Shown piece by piece: positions 1-8,855 of a stretch of 64,000 nt of DNA (the first letter of the stretch is position 1; each line of letters begins with the position of its first letter). The position numbers and the translations under genes were made by a program. This DNA comes from Burkholderia sp. HI2500 (GTDB taxonomy: Bacteria > Pseudomonadota > Gammaproteobacteria > Burkholderiales > Burkholderiaceae), in contig NZ_NKFL01000006.1 in the NCBI RefSeq assembly GCF_002223055.1, positions 2,542,001 to 2,606,000 on the forward strand. The letters are read 5' to 3'. The notes under the pieces were generated by a model that was not told where the DNA came from, did not search any database, and worked only from the letters and a program-made list of their open reading frames with translations.

Positions 1-221
1 GACAGCAGCACGAGCCCGTCGCCGAACTTGCCGCCGGGCATGACGTAGTCGACCACCAGCACGTCGCTCGGTTTCTCGTCGAGCGCCGCCACGAGATCGG
101 TCGAATTGGACACGGAACCGACGAGCCGGATCGTGCTGCTGTCGGCAAGCGCCTGCGACATCCCGATCGCGGCTGATGGGTGGTCGTCCGCCACCATCAC
201 ACGCACAAAGAATTCATCCAT
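1..221 (-). CDS. RcsB-like response regulator, N-terminal part (cut by window edge)
   Basis: The start ATG is at 221 and the gene runs off the left edge, so only about 73 residues are visible. They form the first half of a receiver domain: an acidic pair in VADDHP, then the phospho-acceptor Asp in VVDYVMPGGKFGDG. The extra KFGDG after the MPG turn resembles RcsB of the Rcs phosphorelay more than a generic NarL receiver. A LuxR-type DNA-binding domain would be expected beyond the edge but is not visible. It lies on the same strand as the RcsC-like hybrid kinase at 991-4092 and is probably its partner. From memory of J2315 gene order, this could be an RqpR (BDSF signalling) homologue; that identity is only a guess. 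Confidence 0.85.
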   Translation of the reverse strand, partial: MDEFFVRVMVADDHPSAAIGMSQALADSSTIRLVGSVSNSTDLVAALDEKPSDVLVVDYVMPGGKFGDGLVLL

Positions 222-686
222 CGTCCCATTTCTCCCCGAGGCTTTTGATCGCGCACTCACCGACAGCCGCAGGATGCGGGCGGGCAACCGTTCCGGTTCC
301 GTTCCATCCAACCGACGGGCCGTCGATTCGACCCGCCGCATTCGACACATCGGAGAATGCAAGCGCGACTCGATTTTAAGATAAAACGTGGGCAAGACCG
401 TAAGCATCGGCCGACAGGCTGATGCAGACGGTAAATCGCGTCGCCGTGCGACATGCCCTGCACGGGCACGACAGCCGCGCGCGCGCAGGCTGTTGCCGAT
501 CGGCATGCCCTTCCGGGCCGGCACTACGCATGTGTACGAGACACGCGCCGACGCATGCAGTGGCTTCCCGGGCCGGAACGCAGCGCCGGGCTCGCCCTGT
601 CCCGTCCCGATCCCTGTCCCATTGCAACCACTCGCGCAGCAGCGAGCCGGCCGCGCATCGAGCGCTTGCCGGCATCCGAATCGCCG
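222..686. other. Intergenic region upstream of the response regulator
   Basis: No convincing coding signal is seen on either strand. Longer open frames here are shadows without RBS or GC3 pattern. The AT-rich patch around 372-385 (TTTTAAGATAAAAC on the plus strand) could carry the response-regulator promoter, which would give a leader of about 150 bases. Nothing else was recognised. Confidence 0.4.
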
Positions 687-881
687 TTAGGGTCGGTGGA
701 CACCTTCGCCCGATTCGCCCCGTTCCTCGATCGTCTGCTTCCATTCGGTGATCGCGCGCCGCTTCTGCATCGGCGACATGATCAGGAATTCGTTCATCCT
801 GCCGAGAAAATCCCGTCTGGATTTCTCGGGAAGCGTGGCGAAATCGAGCAACATCACGAAGACTTTCACCATGTAGCGCAC
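687..881 (-). CDS. Small hypothetical charged protein
   Basis: This is a 64-codon gene between the hybrid kinase and the response regulator on the same strand. I do not recognise the family. The codons are strongly GC3-biased, and the product is charged with a plausible helix (residues about 18-50, ending in a Lys/Arg/Glu-rich tail), so it looks like a real gene. The first start is a GTG at 881 with a purine-rich GGGGAAG just upstream; an ATG three codons later (872) is an alternative. Its position suggests co-transcription with the two-component genes, and it could be an accessory or connector protein. That role is inference only. Confidence 0.55.
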   Translation of the reverse strand: MRYMVKVFVMLLDFATLPEKSRRDFLGRMNEFLIMSPMQKRRAITEWKQTIEERGESGEGVHRP

Positions 882-990
882 GGTCTTCCCCTCTTCTCAC
901 CTGATTGATCTACGCCGCCGTAGCCCGTGCGACGCGCTGCCTTCCATCCTTCGGACCTCGTCGGGCCCGCCCACGACAATCGACACGCGT

Positions 991-3900
991 TCATGCCGTG
1001 CCACCGTGTGCGAAGTGCGCAACGTCCTGTTCTTGTGTCCCGACTCCCCGCTCCGGCGCACCGCGCCGTCGAGCGATGCCTGCCAACGCGCCGCGCAGGT
1101 GCGCGAGCGTCACCGGTTTCGTCAGCACGCAGTCGATGCCCGCGTCCGCATACTGCCGCCGGTCGGCGGGCGCGACATGCGACGTCACGACCACCACGTC
1201 ACCGCCCATGCCGAGATCGCGCACGGCGTTCGCCAGCGCGCAGACCGACATGTCCGGCAGGCCGGCGTCCACCAGCAGCATGTGCCACGCTCCGGTGGCC
1301 AGCAGGTCGAGCGCCGCTTCGGCCGACCCGGCCGTCTGCACCTCGCAGCCCAGCACGTCAAACTGCTCACGCAACAGGGTGCTGGTGACGGAATCGATGC
1401 CGGCGAGCACCACACGCCATGCGCCCGGACGAGCGGCTTCCACGTGCGTGAGCGCCGGCCGTTGCGCGGCAAGGCCGCCGGTGTCGGTCATCGCTTGCCC
1501 GAGCGCGGCCTTGAAGCCACTCAGCGCATAACTCGACACGCGTATCGTCCTGCCCGCCCGATAGGCTCGCAGCGGGCCGTCCGGCGTGGCGAGCACGACC
1601 GGGCACGCGCCGCCCAGGCCGTCGAGCTCCACGCGCGACCAGGCGTCCGAATCGCCGAACAGGACGATCGCGGCAGCCCGCGCACGACGGTCAGCCGGGA
1701 TCAGTGCCGGGCGCTCGTAACCGTGGACGTCGAAGCCCCATGCGCGCAGATGCGGCAACGCGAAGCGCTGCCATTCCGTGCGCCCGACGACGATCACCGG
1801 CGCGCGCACGCCGCGCGCGGAATGCGCGTCGAGCGGCACGACCGCCTCCCCGAGCGGCACCGTCAACGTGAAGCGGCTGCCGGTGCCCGGCACGCTCGCC
1901 ACGTCGATCCGTCCGCCCATCGCGACCGCGAGGCGATCGCACAGCGCAAGCCCCAGCCCGGTGCCGCCATAGCGGCGCGTGATCGACGCATCGACCTGCG
2001 AGAACGCCTTGAACAGCTTGTGCCGATCGGCGCCCGCGATGCCGATGCCGGTGTCCTCGACCGCGATCGACAACTCGGCGTCGCCGCATCCGGCCGACGC
2101 AATCGACACGCGCACCAGCACGTGCCCGCTGGCGGTGAACTTGATCGCGTTGCTCAGCAGGTTGCCGAGCACCTGCCCGAGCCGGGTCGGGTCGCCGCGC
2201 ATTCGCTGCGCATCGCTCGCGTCGATTTCGCAGAACAGCGACAGCCCCTTCGCCTTCGCGACCGGCGCGAACGCGCCGAGCGTGCGCTCGATCACGCCGA
2301 TCACGTCGAATTCGATCGCTTCGACGGTCATCGCACCCGCTTCGATTTTCGAGAAATCGAGGATGTCGCTGACGAGGCCGAGCAGCCCCGATGCAGCGGT
2401 ACGCAGCGTCTGCACGCGGCCGTGCTGTGATGCATCCAGCGCGGAACGATCGAGCAGTTCGAGATTGCCGAGGATCACGTTGAGCGGCGTGCGGATCTCG
2501 TGCGTGATCGCCGCCAGGAACGACGACTTGGCCGCGTTCGCCGAATCGGCCGCGCGCACGGCTTCCTCGAGTTGACGAACGAGTTGCCGCCGAGCGGTGA
2601 CGTCGGCAACCGCGACGATCAGCACGTCGATCTCCTGGTAGCGCGCGCCGCTGGCGCTCACCTCGAGATGCAGCGGCGCCGCGCCGGCATCCGCATCGGC
2701 CAGCACGAAATCGGTCTGCATCGTGCCGCCGGCCGCGCCGCCTTCGATGAACGCGTCGTAGCGCGCCACCGCCTGCGCGGACAGCGCGCGATAGTCGCTG
2801 CCGAGCCGCGCGAGCATCTCGGCCAGCGCGGGGCTGACGAGCATGAAGTGGCCATCGGCGCGCGAGATCAGGCCGAGGCCGATCGGCGCCGTCTCGATCA
2901 CGCTGCGGCACAGCGCTTCGCTGTCGAACACGCGCTGCGAGCGCGCATAGACGGACGCGAACACCCGGCGATGGAAGCGCACGAGCAGGATCCACATGAT
3001 CGCGATGGTGAGCAGCGACGCGCCGAGCAGCAGGCTCGCCCGCCACGCGACGTTCGCGACGACGTCCGTCCACGGCAACGCATACGCCAGCGTCCAGCCC
3101 GTTGCATCGAGGGTGCCGTGGAAAATCACGAAGCCGTCGCGGAACGCAGCCTGCTCGGGCTTCGTGCGATCGCGCGACGGATCGAGCGCCAGCAGGCGGC
3201 CGGTGCGTGCTTCATCGCCGGCCACGCCGGCGCTCGCCGCGACGAGACGGTTGTCGCCGGTCGTCACGAAGAATACGCCGTCGACCGGATGCTCGATCTG
3301 CCACGACAGCAGGTGCTCGGGCGCATATTCGGTGACGAGCACCGCGAACGGCTCGCCGTCGACCTGCGCCTGCGCGGCGAGCCGGATGCGCGCGGCGCCC
3401 GATATCGGATCGACGAACGGCGGCAGCCAGTGCACGTGCGGGCGGCCGGTGGTGCCGGCCGCCCGCGCCGGGCCTGTGCCGAAATCGATCCGCAGCGCAT
3501 CCATCACGCGCGCGCGGCCTTCCGGCGTCGCAAGCACCCCACCGCCGGCGCCCGAATCCGGCACGAGCCCGAGCAGGCCCGTGCGCGTGCTGTAGTGATA
3601 GCCGACGAGCGTGTGCCCGCGATTGATCGAACTCGCCGCGCAGATGCGCGCCAGCAGCACCGACAGCGACAGGTAGCGGGCCACCTCGGCTCGGTCGGCA
3701 GGCTGCTCCGATACGCCGAACACGACAGATGGATAAGGCTTGATCGCGGTGCGCTCGCCCGCTTCATAGAACGCGTCGACCACCTCGTCGGGCACCGGCC
3801 CGGTTTCGCGCCAGATCAGCTGTGCATTGGTCACGCCGTTGCGGAACGACGTCTCGCTCACCTTGATCTCGTTGAGCGTCTGCACCATGCCCGTCAGGAA

Positions 3901-4092
3901 GTTGTGCCGCTCACCATCGAGATAGCCGTACACGATCGAACCCATCCCGAGCGCGCAGGCGATCAGGATCAGGATCGTGACGACGATCCCGCCGCCGAAC
4001 ACCGAGATGTTCTGATAGCGGCGAATGGATTGGAGCGGACTGTTTGGCATGTCGCAATGCGACGACGCCGGGGCACCGGAACGCGTCTGCAT
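991..4092 (-). CDS. RcsC-like hybrid sensor histidine kinase with degenerate receiver
   Basis: The product is a 1033-residue inner-membrane kinase. Order: TM1 (about 31-56), a large periplasmic sensor region (57-350), TM2 (352-371), a PAS-like segment (about 390-500), HisKA with HEIRTPL and His531, and HATPase_c with an N box near 645, DTGIGI at 680-685 and GTGLGL at 710-715. A pseudo-receiver-like segment follows (about 763-865), then a C-terminal receiver with Asp942 and Lys992. The receiver lacks the usual acidic pair: the two positions after VVLA are Gly-Ile. No HPt domain is present. The start at 4092 is preceded by CGGAG at good spacing; an inner ATG at 4050 has none. Together with the RcsB-like regulator it suggests an Rcs-type relay. 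RqpS of the BDSF pathway is a possible but unproven identity. Confidence 0.9.
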   Translation of the reverse strand: MQTRSGAPASSHCDMPNSPLQSIRRYQNISVFGGGIVVTILILIACALGMGSIVYGYLDGERHNFLTGMVQTLNEIKVSETSFRNGVTNAQLIWRETGPVPDEVVDAFYEAGERTAIKPYPSVVFGVSEQPADRAEVARYLSLSVLLARICAASSINRGHTLVGYHYSTRTGLLGLVPDSGAGGGVLATPEGRARVMDALRIDFGTGPARAAGTTGRPHVHWLPPFVDPISGAARIRLAAQAQVDGEPFAVLVTEYAPEHLLSWQIEHPVDGVFFVTTGDNRLVAASAGVAGDEARTGRLLALDPSRDRTKPEQAAFRDGFVIFHGTLDATGWTLAYALPWTDVVANVAWRASLLLGASLLTIAIMWILLVRFHRRVFASVYARSQRVFDSEALCRSVIETAPIGLGLISRADGHFMLVSPALAEMLARLGSDYRALSAQAVARYDAFIEGGAAGGTMQTDFVLADADAGAAPLHLEVSASGARYQEIDVLIVAVADVTARRQLVRQLEEAVRAADSANAAKSSFLAAITHEIRTPLNVILGNLELLDRSALDASQHGRVQTLRTAASGLLGLVSDILDFSKIEAGAMTVEAIEFDVIGVIERTLGAFAPVAKAKGLSLFCEIDASDAQRMRGDPTRLGQVLGNLLSNAIKFTASGHVLVRVSIASAGCGDAELSIAVEDTGIGIAGADRHKLFKAFSQVDASITRRYGGTGLGLALCDRLAVAMGGRIDVASVPGTGSRFTLTVPLGEAVVPLDAHSARGVRAPVIVVGRTEWQRFALPHLRAWGFDVHGYERPALIPADRRARAAAIVLFGDSDAWSRVELDGLGGACPVVLATPDGPLRAYRAGRTIRVSSYALSGFKAALGQAMTDTGGLAAQRPALTHVEAARPGAWRVVLAGIDSVTSTLLREQFDVLGCEVQTAGSAEAALDLLATGAWHMLLVDAGLPDMSVCALANAVRDLGMGGDVVVVTSHVAPADRRQYADAGIDCVLTKPVTLAHLRGALAGIARRRGAPERGVGTQEQDVAHFAHGGTA

Positions 4093-4151
4093 CCGGCTCC
4101 GGTATCGCGGACGAAAGTGGCCCAGGGAATTGGAATGCCACGATCATGCCA

Positions 4152-4200
4152 AACGGTTTTCCTAAAATCAGTCCGAAATGAACGGTTTAGTACACGTCCA
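4152..4200. promoter_or_regulatory. Two imperfect direct-repeat boxes upstream of the hybrid kinase
   Basis: An AT-rich region carries two related boxes: AACGGTTT-N9-CAGTCC (from 4152) and AACGGTTTAGTACACGTCC (from 4181). A third relative, CCGTTTAGGACTTGTCC, is at 51109-51125 upstream of another gene. The spacing and the GTCC ends recall RcsAB-type sites, which would fit the RcsB-like regulator at 1-221. The binding role is inference. Confidence 0.35.
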
Positions 4201-4345
4201 ATATAAATTAATTACTATTTGGAACTTGAACTAAATCCCCATCCCGATTCGGTCAGCGAGGGTCGGAACGACGTACGTGATCGCCGGGTCCGTGCCGGAT
4301 GCAAAAAAGCAGGGCAGTGCCATTCTCCGGCCCTCGCCCCGCTTC

Positions 4346-4380
4346 GAAAAATGCCCGGGCCGGCGGCTGTCGCAGCCGCG
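4346..4380 (-). terminator. Intrinsic terminator of the repeat lipoprotein gene
   Basis: Just after the lipoprotein stop codon, the minus strand can form a 7-bp stem (GCGGCTG/CAGCCGC, loop CGA, 4363-4379). A second GC-rich run and a TTTTT tract follow at about 4347-4350. Confidence 0.6.
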
Positions 4381-4388
4381 TCGTTCGC

Positions 4389-5417
4389 TCAGTTCTGCGT
4401 GAGCGGATTCAGCGTCGTGCACAGGAAACCCGTGCAGTTCTTCGGCGTGAAATAGAACGATGCCATCGCGAGCGGCGGCGTGGTGCCGAGCGCCATGTCG
4501 CTCAGATACGCGCTGCCCTGCCCGCCGAACGTGTTCGACTGCTGGACGAAGCTCGCACCGGTCGACTGGATCGCGGCCGACTGGTACGTGAAGGTCGGCG
4601 ACTGCGTCTGGTCCTTCACGTAGACCCATGAGATCGCCGCGCCGAACGCCATCGCACCCTTCGCGCGATACCCCTTCGCCCCTTCGCTGTTGGCCTGCGC
4701 GATGAAGTCGCTGACGGTCGACGCCGGCGCCAGCGCGTCGTACGTATAGGTCGCGCTCGACGCGTTGTTCTTCATGTAGATGTTCGCCTGCACCGATGCC
4801 ACCGCGATCGGCCCCAGGAACCAGTAGCCCGACTGGCCCTGGCCGTTTGCCTGCGTGAGGAACGCATTCGCGTCGGCCGGCAAGCCCGTCGTCGTGTACG
4901 TGTACGTGGCTGACGAGCCGCCGTCCTTGCGATAGAGATCGCCGTACGTGAGCGGCCCTTCGTAGCGGTAGCCGCCCGCCCCTTGCGCATTGGCCGTGTT
5001 GACGAAGGACGTCAGGTCGGCCGGGGCGTTCTGCAGCTGGTACGTGTAGGTTTGCGCGGTGCCGTCGTTCACGAAGATCGATTGCGTCCCGCCGTTGCTC
5101 GCGCTGTAGAAGTAGTCGCCCAGATAGCGGTAGCCCTTCGCGCCTTCGCTGTTGACCAGCGTCAGGAAGCTCGCCTTGTCGGCCGCGACGGGCTGCGCCT
5201 CGTAGCGCCACGTCAGCGTGGCGCCGCCCGAGCCGCCCGAGCCGCCGGAACCACCGCTGCCCCCGCTTCCCGTCCCGCCCGAACCCGTGCCGCCGGTTCC
5301 ACCGGTGCCGCCGTTGTTGCTCGAGCCCGATCCGCCCGACGCCGCGGGCGAGGAATCGTCGCCGCCGCAAGCGGTCAGCGCCAGACAGGTCAATGCGATC
5401 AGGGCAACGGCTTTCAT
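4389..5417 (-). CDS. Surface/periplasmic lipoprotein with five internal repeats
   Basis: The product is about 342 residues. The signal peptide ends in a lipobox (LALTAC, then GG), so it is a predicted lipoprotein. The +2 residue is Gly, not Asp, so outer-membrane delivery is likely. A Gly/Ser/Thr-rich tether (about residues 25-65) precedes five tandem repeats of roughly 50 residues. Each starts with a (T)YTY-type strand, carries an F-x-x-x-x-N-x-x-G-x-x-G core, and ends in an aromatic strand such as DLYRKDG or NIYMKNN. The start at ATG 5417 has GAGGTG 6 bases upstream; the GTG three codons earlier overlaps that RBS and was rejected. I do not recognise the family. The repeats may be an adhesive or ligand-binding array. 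It is followed by a terminator and heads away from the CsgG-like gene. Confidence 0.85.
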   Translation of the reverse strand: MKAVALIALTCLALTACGGDDSSPAASGGSGSSNNGGTGGTGGTGSGGTGSGGSGGSGGSGGSGGATLTWRYEAQPVAADKASFLTLVNSEGAKGYRYLGDYFYSASNGGTQSIFVNDGTAQTYTYQLQNAPADLTSFVNTANAQGAGGYRYEGPLTYGDLYRKDGGSSATYTYTTTGLPADANAFLTQANGQGQSGYWFLGPIAVASVQANIYMKNNASSATYTYDALAPASTVSDFIAQANSEGAKGYRAKGAMAFGAAISWVYVKDQTQSPTFTYQSAAIQSTGASFVQQSNTFGGQGSAYLSDMALGTTPPLAMASFYFTPKNCTGFLCTTLNPLTQN

Positions 5418-5539
5418 CGGGATCACCTCAATGCAAAAAGGACGAACGAAGCCGGTACGCGCGGATCACGCCGCGCGCACGGACAGTCACGAATCAGGAA
5501 TCACGAATCGGCCGGCGGTGCATCGCCGGCCCGGGGACG

Positions 5540-6367
5540 TCAGTTGACCTGCAGCTGGCCACCGCGGCCGAGGCCGCCCTTGACGTCCTGCGCCTTGTAG
5601 CTGCGCAGCGCAACGACCATCTTGTTGTATGCGTCGATGAACGCGACAACGGTCGCCTTGCCTTCCGGCGTCGACGAGAAGCCGGCGAGCGCGCCGCCCA
5701 CGCCGCCGCCGAAGCCGCCCAGCGCCGCACCGTAGTTGGTCGCCGTCGAGCTGCCTTCCGATGCCGCGATCTGCACGGCCGAGCGCACGTCGAACAGCGT
5801 CAACGTGACGACCGAGGCCTTCGTCTGCAGGTGGCCGGCCACCGCCGCGACCGCGCTGTTGCCGATCAGCCCGCCGATCATGCTGCCGATGCCGCCGATC
5901 GGCGAATCGTTGATGACGATCTGCGGTTCCATGTAATAGTCGGCCGCGACACGCTGGCCCTTCTGCTGCTTCGAGCCCGCACGGTATTCGCCCGAGTTGC
6001 GCTGCAGCTGCGTGATGCGCGACAGGCGCGCGTCGCTCTTCTGGTTGCCGATCGACGTGATCACGAAGCAGTTCGACTGTTGCACGGCCAGGCGCAGCAG
6101 CGGGTCGATCGTCGTCATCTTGGTCGCGCTGCCGAACGGGCCCCACCAGTCGGCGTTGCGCCCGTCGTCGACCGCGATCGTGCCCAGCGGCGACGTGCAG
6201 CGCTGCAGTTGCGAATCGGCGCCGGCGCTCGCGCCGCCGGCCGCCGCGCCCGTCACGCCGGCGTTCTGGCCGCCGGGTGTCACCACGCCGCCGCAGCCTG
6301 CCACGGACGCGCACAGCGCTGCCGCCAGCGCACCTTGAGTGAGACGTTGGGAAAGGTTGGTCTTCAT
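5540..6367 (-). CDS. CsgG/HfaB-like lipoprotein
   Basis: The product is 275 residues with a signal peptide ending in VAGC-GG, a lipobox. The middle (about 85-200) has the look of the CsgG/LpoB fold: a strand with QQSNCFVI, an ADYYMEPQIVI strand, and a Gly-rich turn. A Gly-rich stretch near 225 (LGGFGGGVGGALAGF) follows the domain. CsgG-type proteins form outer-membrane secretion pores for curli-like fibres, or act as lipoprotein partners of envelope machines. No curli subunit gene is visible nearby, so the pore role is unproven. No strong Shine-Dalgarno precedes ATG 6367. It lies between two other lipoprotein genes on the same strand, which suggests a shared envelope role. Confidence 0.75.
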   Translation of the reverse strand: MKTNLSQRLTQGALAAALCASVAGCGGVVTPGGQNAGVTGAAAGGASAGADSQLQRCTSPLGTIAVDDGRNADWWGPFGSATKMTTIDPLLRLAVQQSNCFVITSIGNQKSDARLSRITQLQRNSGEYRAGSKQQKGQRVAADYYMEPQIVINDSPIGGIGSMIGGLIGNSAVAAVAGHLQTKASVVTLTLFDVRSAVQIAASEGSSTATNYGAALGGFGGGVGGALAGFSSTPEGKATVVAFIDAYNKMVVALRSYKAQDVKGGLGRGGQLQVN

Positions 6368-6488
6368 GTCGTTGTCGATCGATTTAGAGTCGTTGTTCGG
6401 CTTATGTGTTCGTGCGAACTTCGATAAGCCCCCCGGCTGGCGCGCGATGGTGGTCTCCCCGCGACTGCCCCCGTTGCTTCAGGCCCGG

Positions 6489-7076
6489 TCAGTAGTACCA
6501 GTACGTCTGTTGCCAGACGCCGTAGTACGGATAGCCCGAGTACCAGTAGCCGTAATAGCGGTCACGCCATTCCGTGCGCCATTTCCAGTCTTCTTCGTCT
6601 TCCTTCTTGGCCTTGCGCGCCAGATCGAGCAGCTTCTTCGACTCCTTGTCGCCGCGGCCGGCCGCGATCGACAGCCACTTCTCCGCTTCGCGCGCGTCGG
6701 AGCCCATTTCCTCGAGGCCGAACAGGTAGAAACTGCCGAGCGCCTTCTGCGCCTGCAGGTCGCCACGCTCGGCGGCCTCGCGCATCCACTTGAGTGCCTG
6801 GTAGCTGTCCTGGCGCACGCCGTCGCCACGGAAATAACGCAGGCCGAGGTCGTAGGCGGCCTTCGGCTGGGTCTTCGCGGTCTGCTTCAGCGCAGCGATG
6901 CGCGGGCTTTCCTGGTCTTCCGAATCGTCCCTATTTTGATAGGAGACCTGATCTTTAGGACGGTCGGAACAGCCGGTGTCGTCGCAGATCCGCACCGTGT
7001 TGCTGGTGAGGGACGGATCCTGCGCGCACGCGGCCAATAGCAACAGCAGCCCCGGTGCGATCAAACGGCGGTACAT
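6489..7076 (-). CDS. Sel1-repeat lipoprotein
   Basis: The product is 195 residues. The signal peptide ends in LLAAC, a lipobox, giving an acylated N terminus. Two or three Sel1-like TPR repeats follow (about residues 72-150), recognised by AAYDLGLRYFRGDGV, ALKWMREAAERGD and AEKWLSIAAGRGD. Next comes a Lys/Glu-rich helix and a striking C-terminal tail rich in Tyr and Trp (about 165-195, YYGYWYSGYPYYG). Sel1 proteins act as scaffolds for protein-protein contacts at the membrane. The RBS GAGGAAAG lies 8 bases before ATG 7076. It is divergent from the BetR-type regulator operon and upstream of the CsgG-like gene on the same strand. The aromatic tail is unusual and may contact peptidoglycan or another envelope protein; that is speculation. 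Confidence 0.85.
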   Translation of the reverse strand: MYRRLIAPGLLLLLAACAQDPSLTSNTVRICDDTGCSDRPKDQVSYQNRDDSEDQESPRIAALKQTAKTQPKAAYDLGLRYFRGDGVRQDSYQALKWMREAAERGDLQAQKALGSFYLFGLEEMGSDAREAEKWLSIAAGRGDKESKKLLDLARKAKKEDEEDWKWRTEWRDRYYGYWYSGYPYYGVWQQTYWYY

Positions 7077-7373
7077 TGTTACTTTCCTCAGGTTTTATTG
7101 GCGCCGCAATTCTTCGAGCTATCCCACCCCCGTGAGCTCGCACCCGGTGGCGTGCGGCGCAACGGATACGATCCGCCGACGCCGACACGCACTCCAAGGC
7201 TCTCTCAGGTTCTCTCTTCGAATCGTTCCGTCACTGCTTCATTGCTGTCGCTTTTCGTTGTTCCGGCTGTTGCCGGCATCGATCTCCAAACATGACGCGA
7301 CAAACAATAGTGACGTGGTGAGCAATAATAATGAAGAAAAAAGGCATGTCAAGGTCATTCGCTTTTTCAAAGC

Positions 7374-7401
7374 TTGCATGACACGTCAGTTTTGATATGC
7401 T
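7374..7401 (+). promoter_or_regulatory. Putative sigma-70 promoter of the BetR regulator operon
   Basis: TTGCAT at 7374-7379 and TATGCT at 7396-7401 are separated by 16 bases, at the end of an AT-rich intergenic stretch (7280-7400). The spacing to the ATG at 7437 gives a short leader. The rest of the 360-base divergent region (7077-7436) shows no other gene. Confidence 0.5.
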
Positions 7402-7436
7402 CACCCTCGCCAAAAACCCCTGGAGACCCCATCGAG

Positions 7437-8309
7437 ATGCCCAACAGCGAGCAGGCCAACGTCGATCTGATCACCGCCAACAAGGTGCGCGACCTACTGA
7501 ACCGGAACGGGATTCCGCCGCGAAGTCACAACACGACGATCGCGAACGTGCTCGGCCTGAGCTTCTCGGTCGTCACGCGCAAGATGAAAGGCCTGATCCC
7601 GTGGAACCTGTCGCAGTTGCAGGACATCGCGACGCACTTCGGCGTGCCGCCCGCGATCCTGCTCGACGACAAGGGCACGCAGCCGGCCGCCGCCGAGATG
7701 ATCGACGCGACGCTCGTGATCGAGTCGCGGCGCTTTCGCTGCCGCGCCGCGATCTCGACCAAGGCCAGCAGCCAGAGCGAGACGGATTTCGTCGCGCTGC
7801 AGTGGCAGGGCGAGTGGCTGATCACCGAGCGTCAGCACGCGCGCGAGGGCCGCACGTATCCGGTCGACGTCATCGAACTGCGCTCGACCCAGCCGAACGT
7901 GTATGCGGCGCGCATCGCCGTGGTCGACGATTCGCAGGATGTCGCTGAAACGGTATGTGAATATTTCATCGAAAAAGGCGTGAACGCGATTCCGTACTTC
8001 GACGGCACGGCGTTCCGCAAGGCACTGGAGGTCGAGGATTTCGACGGCTACATCCTCGACTGGATGCTCGGCGACCAGACCGCCGCCGAACTCGTGCGCG
8101 GCATCCGCTCGAGCGAGAACAGCGGCGCGCCGATCTTCCTGCTGACCGGCAAGATCTCGACCGGCGAAGCCAGCGAGGACGAAATCGCGCACATCGTGTC
8201 GCACTACAACGCGCGCTGCGAGGAAAAACCGGTGCGCCTGCCGATCCTGTTCGCCGAAGTGGCGCGCGAACTGAAAATCACGCTGCCGGCCACGGCCGCC
8301 GCGAACTGA
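7437..8309 (+). CDS. Response regulator with N-terminal BetR HTH and C-terminal receiver
   Basis: The product is 290 residues in an inverted order for a response regulator: the DNA-binding part comes first. Residues about 10-60 form an HTH of the BetR type (VRDLLNRNGIP..., then a lambda-repressor-like helix pair with SVVTRKMKG). The C-terminal part (about 165-285) is a complete receiver: acidic pair in VVDDSQD, phospho-Asp in YILDWMLGD, Thr in LLTGK and Lys in EEKPVRL. ATG 7437 was chosen because an upstream GGAG serves it and the extension to 7374 overlaps the promoter. It heads a three-gene operon with a periplasmic molybdopterin-fold protein and a hybrid kinase, its likely phosphodonor. 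Confidence 0.85.
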   Translation: MPNSEQANVDLITANKVRDLLNRNGIPPRSHNTTIANVLGLSFSVVTRKMKGLIPWNLSQLQDIATHFGVPPAILLDDKGTQPAAAEMIDATLVIESRRFRCRAAISTKASSQSETDFVALQWQGEWLITERQHAREGRTYPVDVIELRSTQPNVYAARIAVVDDSQDVAETVCEYFIEKGVNAIPYFDGTAFRKALEVEDFDGYILDWMLGDQTAAELVRGIRSSENSGAPIFLLTGKISTGEASEDEIAHIVSHYNARCEEKPVRLPILFAEVARELKITLPATAAAN

Positions 8310-8351
8310 GACCACAACGACACATCACCATCGCACGACCGAGGGCAAGAC

Positions 8352-8855
8352 ATGCGAATCTCGACCATCTGGACCAAGCGCCTGCTGACGGCCTGCCTGC
8401 TCGGCATGGCCGCCGCGACCTGGGCCGCTTCGTCGTTCACGTTCACCGTCGACGGCAAGATCGACAAGCACAACCAGCAGGGCAAGACAGCGTACGTGTT
8501 TTCCGAGCAGGCGCTGATGGCGCTGCCGCAGCACACGATCGTCACGTCGACGAGCTGGACGCCGAAGGCGGCCTTCACCGGACCGCGCCTGTCCGACATC
8601 CTGAAGGCCGTCGGCGCGCACGGCACGCAGATCGAGTTTCGCTGCATCGACGAGTACACGTTCACGATTCCCGTGTCCGACGCCGATCGCTACGGCGTGA
8701 TCCTCGCGCGGACGATGAACGGCAAGGTGCTCGGCAACGACAACTACGGCCCGCTGTGGATCATGTACCCGCGCGACCAGTATCCCGATGAACTGAAGAC
8801 GCCGCTCGGCGAAGCCAAGTTCGCGTGGCAGATCATCGGCCTGACGGTGAAATGA
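8352..8855 (+). CDS. Periplasmic molybdopterin-fold (sulfite-oxidase-like) small protein
   Basis: The product is 167 residues with a signal peptide ending near ATWA-AS. The mature part matches the short oxidoreductase/molybdopterin-binding family: a region around FTGPRLSDIL, then FRCIDEYTFTIPVSD, and the signature GPLWIMYPRDQYP. These proteins are much shorter than true sulfite oxidases and lack most of the cofactor pocket. Whether the single mature Cys binds molybdenum is doubtful. The stop codon overlaps the start of the hybrid kinase (ATGA), so the two are translationally coupled. This strongly suggests a periplasmic sensing partner for the kinase. GAGGG lies before ATG 8352. Confidence 0.85.
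   Translation: MRISTIWTKRLLTACLLGMAAATWAASSFTFTVDGKIDKHNQQGKTAYVFSEQALMALPQHTIVTSTSWTPKAAFTGPRLSDILKAVGAHGTQIEFRCIDEYTFTIPVSDADRYGVILARTMNGKVLGNDNYGPLWIMYPRDQYPDELKTPLGEAKFAWQIIGLTVK

Noticed and set aside
1..4092. Calling the two-component system BvgAS
   Set aside because: The kinase lacks HPt and the VFT sensor domains of BvgS, and the regulator resembles RcsB more closely.
2500..4206. Long plus-strand open frame opposite the hybrid kinase
   Set aside because: Antisense shadow; the minus strand encodes recognised kinase motifs.
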